DNA of 64,000 bases from Streptosporangium sp. NBC_01755 (GTDB lineage: Bacteria; Actinomycetota; Actinomycetes; Streptosporangiales; Streptosporangiaceae), in contig NZ_CP109131.1 of NCBI RefSeq assembly GCF_035917995.1, forward strand, positions 4,216,001 through 4,280,000. The letters are read 5' to 3'. Of the stretch, positions 43,989-51,501 are shown in pieces; positions within the stretch are counted from its first letter, which is position 1, and the number at the start of each line of letters is the position of its first letter. The notes under the pieces were generated by a model. It did not search any database, was not told the origin of the DNA, and saw only the letters and a list, made by a program, of their open reading frames with translations. The position numbers were made by a program, and so were the translations under genes.

Positions 43989-45491
43989 ATGCCAACGCGA
44001 CGCACTGTGCTGATCGTCAGCGCCGGTATGGGAGCCGGGCACGACGCGGTCGCGGTGGAGCTGGCCAGGCGGCTCGCCGCCGAGGGCGTCGAAGCGGAGA
44101 TCGTCGATGTCCTGAGGCTGCTTCCGTTCCGGCTCGGAGCGGCGCTGCGCGGGTGGTACGGCTGGATGATGCGCTCCGCGCCCTGGCTGTACGCGCTGAT
44201 CTACCGGGTCTTCTTCGTGTCGGACCTGGCGCTGCCGACCTCGCCGCTGACGGTCCTGGCCGCGGCCCGGCTGCGCGGGCTCATCCGCCGCCGGACGCCG
44301 GCCGAGGTCGTCTCGACCTTCCACCTGGCCGCGCAGGCGGCCGGCCACCTGAGGCGGCGTGGCCGCCTGCCGGTTCCCAGCACCGTCCTGCTGACCGACT
44401 TCGCGGCGCATCGGCTCTGGTTGCATCCTGGCAACGACCGGTATCTCTGCTCGGATCAGGCGACCGCTCGCGCCGTCCACGCCGCGACCGGCCGCCCGGC
44501 GTTCTGCCACGCCCCCCTCGTACGCCCGGAGTTTCGGCGGGCGGGGGGCAGGCGGTCGGAGTTCCGGTGGTCCGGGGTCCGGTGGTCGGGGGTCCGGCGG
44601 TCGGGGGTCCGGCGGTCGGGGGTCGGCACGGCGCCGGTGCGTTCCCGGATCGGTGCCCGTGCCGGGGATCGGCTGGTCCTCGTCTCGGCCGGTGCCTGGG
44701 GGGTGGGAGGGGTCAGGGAGACGGCTCGCGTCCTGGCGCGTTCGGGACGATATCTGCCCGTCATCCTCTGCGGGCACAACCGCGAGCTGCGCCGTCTGCT
44801 GCGGCATGCCGGTGTCGCCCTCGGCTGGTGCGATGACATGCCGGACCTGATGGCCGCCGCGTACGCGCTGGTGGACAACGCGGCGGGCCTGACCTGCCGG
44901 GAGGCGATGGCCGCCGGAGTGCCGGTCATCTCCTATCGGCCGATTCCCGGCCACGGCAGGGACGGTGCGCGGGCCATGGCGCGAGCCGGGCTGAGCGTGT
45001 ACGCGGGTGACGCGGGGGAACTGCTCGCCGCGCTGGACCGGTTCGGACCCGGCGCGGAACGGGAGCGGCAGATCGCCAGGGGAGCCGCCCTGTTCGCCTT
45101 CCCACCCGCGGAGTCCTTTCTCATCTCCGCGAGGTTCTTACTTGATGAGCGGCGACCGGCTCAGCAGGATGCTGCCGTAGAAGATCAACCCCACGCCGAT
45201 GAGCTCCGGGACGACCCACCAGCCCAGCCGGATGCTCTCGCCGAACAGCGCGACGCCGTACACGATGCTGGCCACGGGATCGGCGATGTTGAGCGTCGGC
45301 TGCACGACCACCAGGGGCGCGCTGCTCAGCGCGCTCTGCAGCACGAAGACGCTGAACAGGCCGGCCACGATCATGGCGTAGAACGCCCAGCTGGTCAGGA
45401 TGCCGGCGTCCTCCGCGGCGAAGATCTTGGTGTTCTCCTTGATCAGAGCGGCGGTGAAGGCGAATCCCAGGGCGGAGGTGATCCCCAGTAG
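43989..45491 (+). CDS. MGDG-synthase/UDP-glycosyltransferase-like glycosyltransferase
   Basis: 500-residue frame. VLIVSAGMGAGHDAVAVELA is the N-terminal motif of MGDG synthase-type glycosyltransferases; the C-terminal donor-binding half has GWCDDMPDLMAAAYALVDNA and GLTCREAMAAGVPVI. A repeat-expanded stretch (WSGVRRSGV units, about residues 185-215) separates the halves. The recognisable protein ends near residue 380 (ISARFLLDE); the last 117 or so residues are a Gln/Asp/His-rich run that lies antisense over the DMT transporter gene. ATG 43989 is preferred; GTG 43986 is in frame. Product: glycosylated lipid, unproved. Confidence 0.8.
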   Translation: MPTRRTVLIVSAGMGAGHDAVAVELARRLAAEGVEAEIVDVLRLLPFRLGAALRGWYGWMMRSAPWLYALIYRVFFVSDLALPTSPLTVLAAARLRGLIRRRTPAEVVSTFHLAAQAAGHLRRRGRLPVPSTVLLTDFAAHRLWLHPGNDRYLCSDQATARAVHAATGRPAFCHAPLVRPEFRRAGGRRSEFRWSGVRWSGVRRSGVRRSGVGTAPVRSRIGARAGDRLVLVSAGAWGVGGVRETARVLARSGRYLPVILCGHNRELRRLLRHAGVALGWCDDMPDLMAAAYALVDNAAGLTCREAMAAGVPVISYRPIPGHGRDGARAMARAGLSVYAGDAGELLAALDRFGPGAERERQIARGAALFAFPPAESFLISARFLLDERRPAQQDAAVEDQPHADELRDDPPAQPDALAEQRDAVHDAGHGIGDVERRLHDHQGRAAQRALQHEDAEQAGHDHGVERPAGQDAGVLRGEDLGVLLDQSGGEGESQGGGDPQ

Positions 45492-45977
45492 CGCCCCCCG
45501 GGACGCGCCGCTGTGGGTCTTCGCCATCGAGATCAGACCGGCGGCGACGCCGACCGTCACGACCACGGTGATCAGCCAGAGGTCCATGGTCGGGGACCGG
45601 GTTCCGCTCTGTCCCGGATCGGCGGAGACGAGGAAGACGGCCAGCCCGATGGTCAGGATGCCGATGGCCAGCCACGACTCCCGGCCCAGCCGGACCCGGA
45701 ACATCCACGAGACGAGGATCATCGTGAAGGGCAGCTCGGTGACGAGAATCGGCTGTACGAGAGCGAGGGCACCGAAGTTCAGCGCGGCCGCCTGCAGCAG
45801 GAAGCCGGCGATGAGCGCGCCGATGCCGCCCAGCCATGAGGGTTGCCGGATCAGGTATCCGATCAGTGCCAGCTTGAACACGCGGCTCTGCGGCGCGGTT
45901 CGCGCCGCGCGCCGCTGCAGCACCGATGAGAGGGCGTTGCATGCGGCGGTGAGCACGGCCAGGATCGCCGCGGTCAC
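45138..45977 (-). CDS. DMT-superfamily (EamA-like) transporter
   Basis: 279 residues with about ten hydrophobic helices (ALIAGFLLQAAALNFGALAL, WLITVVVTVGVAAGLISMA, LTSWAFYAMIVAGLFSVFVL), arranged as two related halves typical of DMT transporters. Substrate unknown. Its GTG overlaps the stop of a short upstream frame (GTGA). The 3' half of the gene is overlapped on the other strand by the glycosyltransferase tail. Confidence 0.87.
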   Translation of the reverse strand: MTAAILAVLTAACNALSSVLQRRAARTAPQSRVFKLALIGYLIRQPSWLGGIGALIAGFLLQAAALNFGALALVQPILVTELPFTMILVSWMFRVRLGRESWLAIGILTIGLAVFLVSADPGQSGTRSPTMDLWLITVVVTVGVAAGLISMAKTHSGASRGALLGITSALGFAFTAALIKENTKIFAAEDAGILTSWAFYAMIVAGLFSVFVLQSALSSAPLVVVQPTLNIADPVASIVYGVALFGESIRLGWWVVPELIGVGLIFYGSILLSRSPLIK

Positions 45978-46111
45978 CGGCGCACGGCTTTCCGGCTCCC
46001 GATGGTGTGCCGTCCGTCAATGAAGATCATCGAGCGTGTCACCCTTGCTGCCGGGGCAAGCGCGGTGACCGCCGGAACGCATCCCGTGGTGACGGCGTGT
46101 CCGCGGGACAT
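45974..46111 (-). CDS. 45-codon leader or small protein upstream of DMT transporter
   Basis: MSRGHAVTTGCVPAVTALAP begins six bases after an excellent GAGGAGGG site, and the frame ends in TGA overlapping the transporter GTG (GTGA). The product has a mildly hydrophobic middle and a basic end (GSRKAVRR). It may be a leader peptide that couples translation to the transporter. An in-frame ATG at 46138 would add nine residues. No family recognised. Confidence 0.45.
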   Translation of the reverse strand: MSRGHAVTTGCVPAVTALAPAARVTRSMIFIDGRHTIGSRKAVRR

Positions 46112-46138
46112 GAATCCCTCCTCGACCTTGGCTTTCAT

Positions 46139-46536
46139 GGCCTGAGGGGGTGATCGCCCCCTGTCACGGGTTGATCACGTGATGCGGGCAATGTCACCTT
46201 AATTCAGCGGCGGAGGGCAGGGCGGTAAATGCCGCGCGCCACGCGGGCACCGGTCCGCCACGAAGAATTCTGGTGGTGTTGAGACTTTCTACGGTATTCA
46301 GCTGATATTTGTGGAGTTGCGGGATGGCGGCGGCCATCTTCCGGGAGGTCCGCCGGAAAGTGGTTGTCGGACCTGCCTCTACCCTCCCGGCATGGATCTG
46401 AGGCGGCTCACGGACGAGGTCGAAGCGGGCGACGTCCGCGCTTCGGACAGGGCACATCGTGTCGATGTCGCCTGCTGTGCCCGTGCGATCCGCGATTACC
46501 ACAAAATCGTGCTTAAAAACGACATACGCTTTGCCC
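46139..46536. other. intergenic region, no gene recognised
   Basis: About 400 bp. It holds GGGGGTGATCGCCCCC, an imperfect palindrome near 46146, and TTGATCACGTGAT near 46173. A minus-strand frame at 46194-46550 has no domain and poor codon use. The part nearest 46537 is AT-richer (AAAATCGTGCTTAAAAACGA) and is likely the DUF1801 promoter. Confidence 0.5.
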
Positions 46537-46902
46537 ATGGTGCAAAGCAATGCGGAAAACGTGGACGGTTACCTCGCCGAGGTGCCCGACGAGCGTAGGG
46601 CGGTCCTGACCGACCTACGCGAACTGTGCCGTACGGAACTCAAGGGCTTCACCGAGGTCATGGCGTATGGAATGCCCGCATACGAGCGGGACGGCGTCGT
46701 TGAAATCGCCTTCGCAAGCCAGAAGCAGTACATCTCCTTCTATCTCATGCGCAGCGACATCCGCGCGGCCTACGAACAGCGTCTGGCCGGGCAGGACATG
46801 GGCAAGGGCTGCCTGCGCTTCCGCAAGCCGGAAAAGATCGATCTCGGCCTCGTACGGGATCTGCTGACGGCCACCGCGGCCGGACCGGGCAAGATCTACT
46901 GA
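46537..46902 (+). CDS. DUF1801 domain protein
   Basis: 121 residues; VMAYGMPAYERDGVVEIAFA followed by KQYISFYLM and GKGCLRFRKPEKIDLGLV match the DUF1801 (YdhG-like) fold. Function unknown, sometimes annotated as iron chaperone-like. The ATG at 46537 removes a 26-residue non-conserved extension. A single-gene unit followed by a hairpin at 47010-47030. Confidence 0.88.
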   Translation: MVQSNAENVDGYLAEVPDERRAVLTDLRELCRTELKGFTEVMAYGMPAYERDGVVEIAFASQKQYISFYLMRSDIRAAYEQRLAGQDMGKGCLRFRKPEKIDLGLVRDLLTATAAGPGKIY

Positions 46903-47295
46903 CGCGGAGGGGCGCTGGACCGGGTTGCGATACCCGGGCGGTAACACACTCACCGGCAGCGTCTCCTCCGGGACGCGAACCCTCCCTGCCGAAATGGACG
47001 GGCCGGTGGGGACGGCTGTGATGGCCGTCCGCTCCGGTGCCGAGTCTCGGTGACCTGGGGGAGCGGGTCGCCGACTACCCCCGGACCACCGCGAACAGGG
47101 GCCCACTCTCGTGATTCGGCCTTTCAAAACGCGCCATTACAAGATGTTGTAATTCCTGTAAAGAGCGATCGTTTACGAACACCCATGCCGATCTTGACGA
47201 AGATCCGTTCCGGCGCATCAGGTTATTTCGTTTCATTGTTAGGCGGTGGCAGAAACCTGCCGTGAGAGGCATCCCCCAGACAAAGGCAGAGCCCC
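46903..47295. promoter_or_regulatory. gap with hairpin and palindrome upstream of phospholipase gene
   Basis: No gene. GGACGGC/GCCGTCC with loop TGTGATG (47010-47030) could end the DUF1801 transcript. ATTACAA-GATG-TTGTAAT at 47136-47153 is a perfect 7-bp inverted repeat in an AT-rich patch about 140 bp before the phospholipase start and could be an operator. An AT-rich stretch (47215-47240) could include the promoter. Confidence 0.45.
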
Positions 47296-47817
47296 ATGGT
47301 CAAACGATCCCTCGCAGCCGCCGCCCTCTCCCTCGTTGCATTACTCGGATTAACGCTGCCCGCCTACGCGGTGACACTGGAGCAAAAGCTCGCCGCACTT
47401 TCCGGTTTCACTCAGCCCACCGCGTCCAGCGCCGCCGGTTGGCGCGCTGCGTGGCAGAACCAGGCGGGCTGGGCGGACTACGCCTTCAACTGGTCGACCG
47501 ACCTCTGTTCGGGCAGCCCCGATCAGCCGCTCGGCTTCGACTTCAGAACGCCGTGCCGACGGCATGACTTCGGCTACCGCAACTACAAGGCGGTGAGCCG
47601 GTTCCCGGCGAACAAGGCGCGCATCGACGACGCGTTCTACTTCGATATGAAGCAGGTCTGCGCGGGATATTCCAGCATCCCCAGAAACACCTGCAACGGC
47701 CTCGCCTGGACCTACTACCAGGCGGTCAGGGAATTCGGCACCCTCAACGTCACCGAGGCGCAGATCGAACGAATCCGGCAGACCGCCGAACAAGCCGCCC
47801 GGACCACCGAGATGTGA
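47296..47817 (+). CDS. secreted prokaryotic phospholipase A2
   Basis: 173 residues. Signal peptide MVKRSLAAAALSLVALLGLT with cleavage after AYA. Mature enzyme: SGSPDQPLGFDFRTPC then RRHDFGYRNYK, the catalytic His-Asp pair of the bacterial PLA2 family, with Cys residues for disulfides (CSGS, CRRHD, CAGY, CNGL). It hydrolyses the sn-2 ester of phospholipids outside the cell. Length and motif order match Streptomyces PLA2. Its 3' end abuts the rearranged region. Confidence 0.93.
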   Translation: MVKRSLAAAALSLVALLGLTLPAYAVTLEQKLAALSGFTQPTASSAAGWRAAWQNQAGWADYAFNWSTDLCSGSPDQPLGFDFRTPCRRHDFGYRNYKAVSRFPANKARIDDAFYFDMKQVCAGYSSIPRNTCNGLAWTYYQAVREFGTLNVTEAQIERIRQTAEQAARTTEM

Positions 47818-47932
47818 CCCGTCCTCGCGGGATCACCCCCACCCGCCGACCTCCGCCGGGCCGGTTTCGCGGAGTTCGACCGCACAGTTGACAGCGGCCA
47901 ACTCGAATTCCAACGTTCGCACCGGCCCGGGC

Positions 47933-48169
47933 TTAATCCATGTCGACGTTGTCGAGGAGTTGGAGGAGGCGCGAGAGCACCTGGACGCAGGCGGCGACCT
48001 CGGTGTCGGTCAGGTCGCCGCCGACCTGGCGCAGCACCGCGCGCTCGCGGTCGATCACGGCGGTGATGGCGGCCTGGCCCTCCTCGGTTAACTGGATGAG
48101 GGAGGACCTCTTGTGCGCCGGGTTGGGGACGAACTCGACCAGGTGTCGCGCGGCAGCGTCGTTGATCAT
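47933..48169 (-). pseudogene. MarR-family regulator, 3' fragment
   Basis: MINDAAARHLVEFVPNPAHK and SSLIQLTEEGQAAITAVIDR are the wing and C-terminal helix of a MarR regulator (PNPxHKRS matches the family wing). The recognition helix and N-terminus are missing; at about 48170-48177 the sequence switches to the tnpB remnant. The piece is clearly broken at that joint. Confidence 0.8.
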
Positions 48170-48176
48170 GCGGGGC

Positions 48177-48920
48177 GGCGACCCGGGCCACCGCCTTACG
48201 GCGCCGCATAGAGCCCCGCTTCTTACGCGCCAAGTCTTGCTGGGCGGCGGCGAGCCGGTCAGCGGACGCGGCCAGATGGCGCGGGTTGTCCAGGTGCTCA
48301 CCGTCGGAGGTCGTCACCGGCGACGCCACGCCCAGGTCGATGCCGACGACCGCGCCGGTCGCGGGCAGCGGTTCGGCGGGCACGTCGTCACACGACAAGA
48401 TCACGTACCAGCGGGAACCCTCCCGTTTCACGCCGACCGTTTTCACCATGCCGCGAACGGCACGGTGCCGGTGGACGCGGAGGTGTCCGATGCCCCGGAG
48501 ACGTACGAACGTCGCGGACGGGTGTTCGGGCTGGGAGTCCCAGCGGCAGCCGTCGCCGTCTTTGGGCCACTCGACGGTGTCGAAGCGCCCCTTGCCCTTG
48601 AAGCGGGGAAAGCCCGGGGTGCGCCCGGCCTTGAGGCGGGCGAAGAATGCGGCGAACGCCTTGTCCAGGCGGCGCAGGGTGGCCTGCTGGGAGGAGAACG
48701 ACCACCGACCCTGACCGTCGGCGTCATCGGCGCGGATGTGCTTGAGGTCGGCCGACTGGTCGCCGTACTTGATGCTCACCACCGCTTTGGCGTAGGCGGT
48801 GCGGCGGTGTTCCAACGCGGCGTTGTAGAGGGCGCGGTGATCGTCCAGGCACGCGGTGAGCGCGATGACCTGGTGGGCGGTGGGGCGCAGCGGGAACTTA
48901 AACGACCTACGCACGCGCAC
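48177..48920 (-). pseudogene. tnpB: tnpB (IS605 family), 5' two-thirds
   Basis: RRSFKFPLRPTAHQVIALTA starts a TnpB. The region through VVGIDLGVASPVTTSDG (RuvC-I Asp about residue 195) to RKKRGSMRRRKAVARVA is recognisable, about 248 residues. The following RuvC-II/III and zinc-ribbon parts are absent; the frame then reads into the marR fragment. GTG 48920 overlaps the tnpA remnant. TnpB is an RNA-guided nuclease in intact elements; this one cannot be. Confidence 0.88.
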
Positions 48921-49083
48921 CCCCGCTTGTGGGGGTGCGCTCGTACTGAGTCTCGATGTAGCGCCGCACCGTGCGGGTCTTCACCCGGCCGCCCAGAACG
49001 GGGCGGCGGTACTTTGGGCACCACACCACGTGGTATCCGAGGTCGTACGCCGCGCCGGGGGAGGTGCGCACCTGACGAGTCAC
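48907..49083 (-). pseudogene. tnpA: tnpA (IS200/IS605 Y1 transposase), internally deleted
   Basis: A 58-codon frame starting at GTG 49083. GYHVVWCPKYRRPVLGGRV is the N-terminus of the Y1 transposase, and VRRYIETQYERT is its C-terminal end; the HUH motif and catalytic Tyr region between them are gone. It overlaps tnpB by 14 bp, as in intact elements. The left end of the IS would be near 49084-49130, but I could not define it. Confidence 0.85.
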
Positions 49084-49238
49084 ACGATCATTGCAATAGT
49101 TCCGCGCATCTACTGTGGCGACGAACGGAGAACGCTGATGCGTAAGCCAGACGGGTCACTGCACGCTCGGGCCTTGGCGGTCCTCCCGCTCCCGATTCCC
49201 CCGTCGTCTGAAGGCGACAGTCCCCTCGGGAGGAACTG

Positions 49239-49775
49239 ATGGGGGCAAGCGTCGCGGTCGACACGGCGCTTGAGCACCCGGAACTGGTCAGCGCCGTGGT
49301 CGTCAGCGGCGCCGGGACCAGCGAGCCGTATTTCACCGACCCCTGGACCACCCGGGCCATGGCCGTGTGGCACTCGGCGATGGCCGCTGGTGATCTTGAT
49401 GCCTCGGTCGAGGCGGTCACGCTCTTCGCCGCGGGCCCGCACCGCACCCTCGACGATCTCGACCCCGAGGTTGTGAGCCGCCTGCGCAGGATGGCCCGGG
49501 GCACCATGTCCAAGCACACCGGCGACGAACCCAACCGGCTCGTCCCGGTGCGCGACACCTGGGACCGCGCCGCCAAGATCGACGTTCCCGTGCTGGCCAT
49601 CAACGGCGCCATCGACTCGCCCGACCACATCGGCATGGCCGAACGCCTCGAACGCCTCGTCCGCACCGTTGCCAACGGCCGCGCGATCTCGGTCGACGGG
49701 ACCGCCCACTACCCCAACATGGAGCGCCCGGACATCTTCCACGAGATCCTCGAAGGCTTCCTGCGCACCGTGTGA
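49239..49775 (+). pseudogene. alpha/beta hydrolase, 5' truncated
   Basis: The frame begins MGASVAVDTALEHPELVSAV, which in the family follows the nucleophile elbow; the earlier strands are missing. The rest is normal to the end: VPVLAINGAIDSPDH (Asp) and DGTAHYPNMERP (His). GGGAGGAACTG lies before the ATG by chance or as remnant. Without the N-terminal half it is not expected to work. The 155 bp before it (49084-49238) hold no gene I can name. Confidence 0.75.
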
Positions 49776-49833
49776 CCACACCGCCGACAGTTCCGATCAG
49801 CGCCTTCCGGCACGTATCCGGCGCGGAAACGAA

Positions 49834-49965
49834 TCACCCCTCTTCGGGAAGCAGGCCGCCGGAGGCGAACACGATCCCGGGGACCGTCATGTGCTCGTGC
49901 CGGTCGATCCGGAACCGGAAGGGCGTCTCCTGGATGAGTCTCGTGGACGTGTCGTATCGCGTCAT
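49834..49965 (-). pseudogene. rtcB: rtcB (RNA ligase) N-terminal fragment
   Basis: 43 codons with a good GGTGGAG site and ATG: the stretch ETPFRFRIDRHEHMTVPGIV followed by FASGGLLPEEG resembles the N-terminus of RtcB-family proteins (PYRFRIPR..MRVPGxVFAS). It then ends in TGA. The long catalytic part is not seen downstream in any frame. It is probably a broken piece of an rtcB-like gene; the match is to a short region, so the call is moderate. Confidence 0.5.
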
Positions 49966-50020
49966 GTCTCCACCTGACGCATCGGGGTGGCCGCCGTGAG
50001 CCCGTCGCGGTGGAGGCGTG

Positions 50021-50275
50021 TCACCCCCCGCCCTTGACGAGGCCGGCGGCGAGTAACAGTTCGTGAGCGAGCCGCGCGGCCTGCTCGGGATGCGTCTGCC
50101 CGGACTCCTCCATGGGGCCTGCCTCCATGCCCCGCGCGAGGGCCAGATTGGCCTCGGCCAACACTTGGATCTGCTTCTCGATCCTGCTGACCCGGGCCTT
50201 GAGAAGGTTCAGTTCGACCTCAAGCGGATGCGTTTCCCCGGATGCCGGAACCGTACTGGGTTTGGCCTGAGACAT
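50021..50275 (-). CDS. small coiled-coil hypothetical protein
   Basis: 84 residues from ATG 50275, preceded by GGGAGGTGGG. A Pro-containing start is followed by a heptad-like coiled coil (LEVELNLLKARVSRIEKQIQ) and a second helix (HPEQAARLAHELLLAAGLVK). It looks like an intact small protein in the middle of gene fragments. No family recognised. Confidence 0.55.
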   Translation of the reverse strand: MSQAKPSTVPASGETHPLEVELNLLKARVSRIEKQIQVLAEANLALARGMEAGPMEESGQTHPEQAARLAHELLLAAGLVKGGG

Positions 50276-50922
50276 CAGACCCACCTCCCAGGAAGTGTTC
50301 TCCTTTCCACCCTTGCCGGGGCCGATACTCGCGGCACAGGGACTTACGTCCTTCGTTGGCCGGTCCATAGGTCCCATCGACGGGACCGTTCCGGTGCCGC
50401 CGTGCTCAGCGATCGGCCGCTCCGCGCGGGGCCGGCTGGATGCCCTCTTGGGGGTTTTTGGTAGGTATTGCCAAATCGTGGCACCGGACCTCGGCCGATG
50501 AACGGGGAGTTGGGTCTGGTCGACTTCGAGCGGTACGCAGACGCTGAAAGAGGCACAGCCCGCGCCGCGTCCTCTCTGAGCCGGGAAAACAGGGGGCGGG
50601 TCAGGGCGGGTCGAGTCCCGGTGATGCCCCCTGAGTGACCGTGGTTCCCGCCTGTTCCGGCACGCGATCGATCGTCCCGAGTAGTAGTGTCACAGCCACA
50701 ACGCCTGGGAGGTCGGTCGTGCGCTTGGAGACGCCCAGCGGTTACGTCGATGCCGTCGGTACGTGGCTCGCGGGACGATGCGTTCCATTGGCTTCGAAGA
50801 GCCACCAGAATGACCCGAAAGCCTGAAACCCGATCCATGGCCATCGCCCATGCCGTACCCATCCGAGATAAGCGAACCCGCGCTGTCGACTTTGGCGGAA
50901 TGAGCTGGGGGAACAGGGGCGC
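50276..50922. other. rearranged gap without a recognisable gene
   Basis: About 650 bp. TGCCA-AATCG-TGGCA near 50468 is a small inverted repeat. Short plus-strand frames start at 50497 (MNGELGLVDFERYADAERG) and 50635, but neither resembles a known domain. Composition is more AT-rich than average in places, consistent with degraded sequence. Confidence 0.5.
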
Positions 50923-51171
50923 AGAGCCGTCTCCGACGCCTCCTGGCGGGAACTGCGCAGCATGCTGGAGTACAAAGCGCGGTGGTACGGGCGGGAACTG
51001 CGGGTCGCGGACCGGTGGTTCCCCTCCTCGAAGCTCTGTTCCGCCTGCGGCGCCGTTCAGCGGTCCATGCCGTTGAACGTCCGGTCGTGGGAGTGCGCCT
51101 GCGGCGCCGTCCACGACCGCGACGTCAACGCTGCGAAGAACATCCTCGCCGCCGGGCTGGCGGAGAGGTAA
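50923..51171 (+). pseudogene. tnpB: tnpB (IS605 family), 3' fragment
   Basis: RRAVSDASWRELRSMLEYKA, then RWFPSSKLCSACG, CACGAVHDRDVNAAKNIL and the end GLAER: the C-terminal RuvC-III and zinc-ribbon region of TnpB, with both CxxC pairs and the DRDxNAAxNI motif. The upstream two-thirds are absent here; a matching 5' piece lies on the opposite strand at 48177-48920. About 80 residues belonging between the two pieces are missing. Confidence 0.85.
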
Positions 51172-51501
51172 AACGCCTGTGGAGGGCAGGTAGGACTCGA
51201 CCCGCGAAAGCGGCGAGGGCGCGGCCCGACGAAGATCGAGGACTCCTCCACGGTGGAATCGCGCCGCCCTCGCGGCGCCGTGGCCACTCTGGAGGCCGCT
51301 TTCCTCCGCTCCGCATCCGCTGGGTATCCGTGCGCGCTCAGCCGTGTATCCGCCAGGTATCAACGCCTGGGAGCCGGGGTGCAAGCGGTGGGCAGCCTGA
51401 TCACCGGGATAGCTATCCGCCGAGGGGATGGGGACAGGGGGAGGGCGCTCGGCGCAGCAACTATCCGCACGTGAAGGTGGAACCGCCGGTCCTCTCATAC
51501 C
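51172..51501. other. IS right-end region and gap
   Basis: About 330 bp after the tnpB 3' end, without a gene. GCGCCGC-CCTC-GCGGCGC at 51261-51278 forms a strong hairpin. In IS605 elements this zone would hold the guide (omega) RNA end and the right-end hairpin, so that is a possible identity; I cannot fix the IS boundary. The part 51300-51500 is featureless. Confidence 0.45.

Noticed and set aside
46194..46550. Minus-strand 118-codon frame upstream of DUF1801
   Set aside because: No domain or start signals; it would overlap the DUF1801 start region.
50635..50826. Plus-strand 63-codon frame (VRLETPSGYVDAVGTWLAG)
   Set aside because: No recognised family and located in rearranged, degraded DNA; not reported as a gene.
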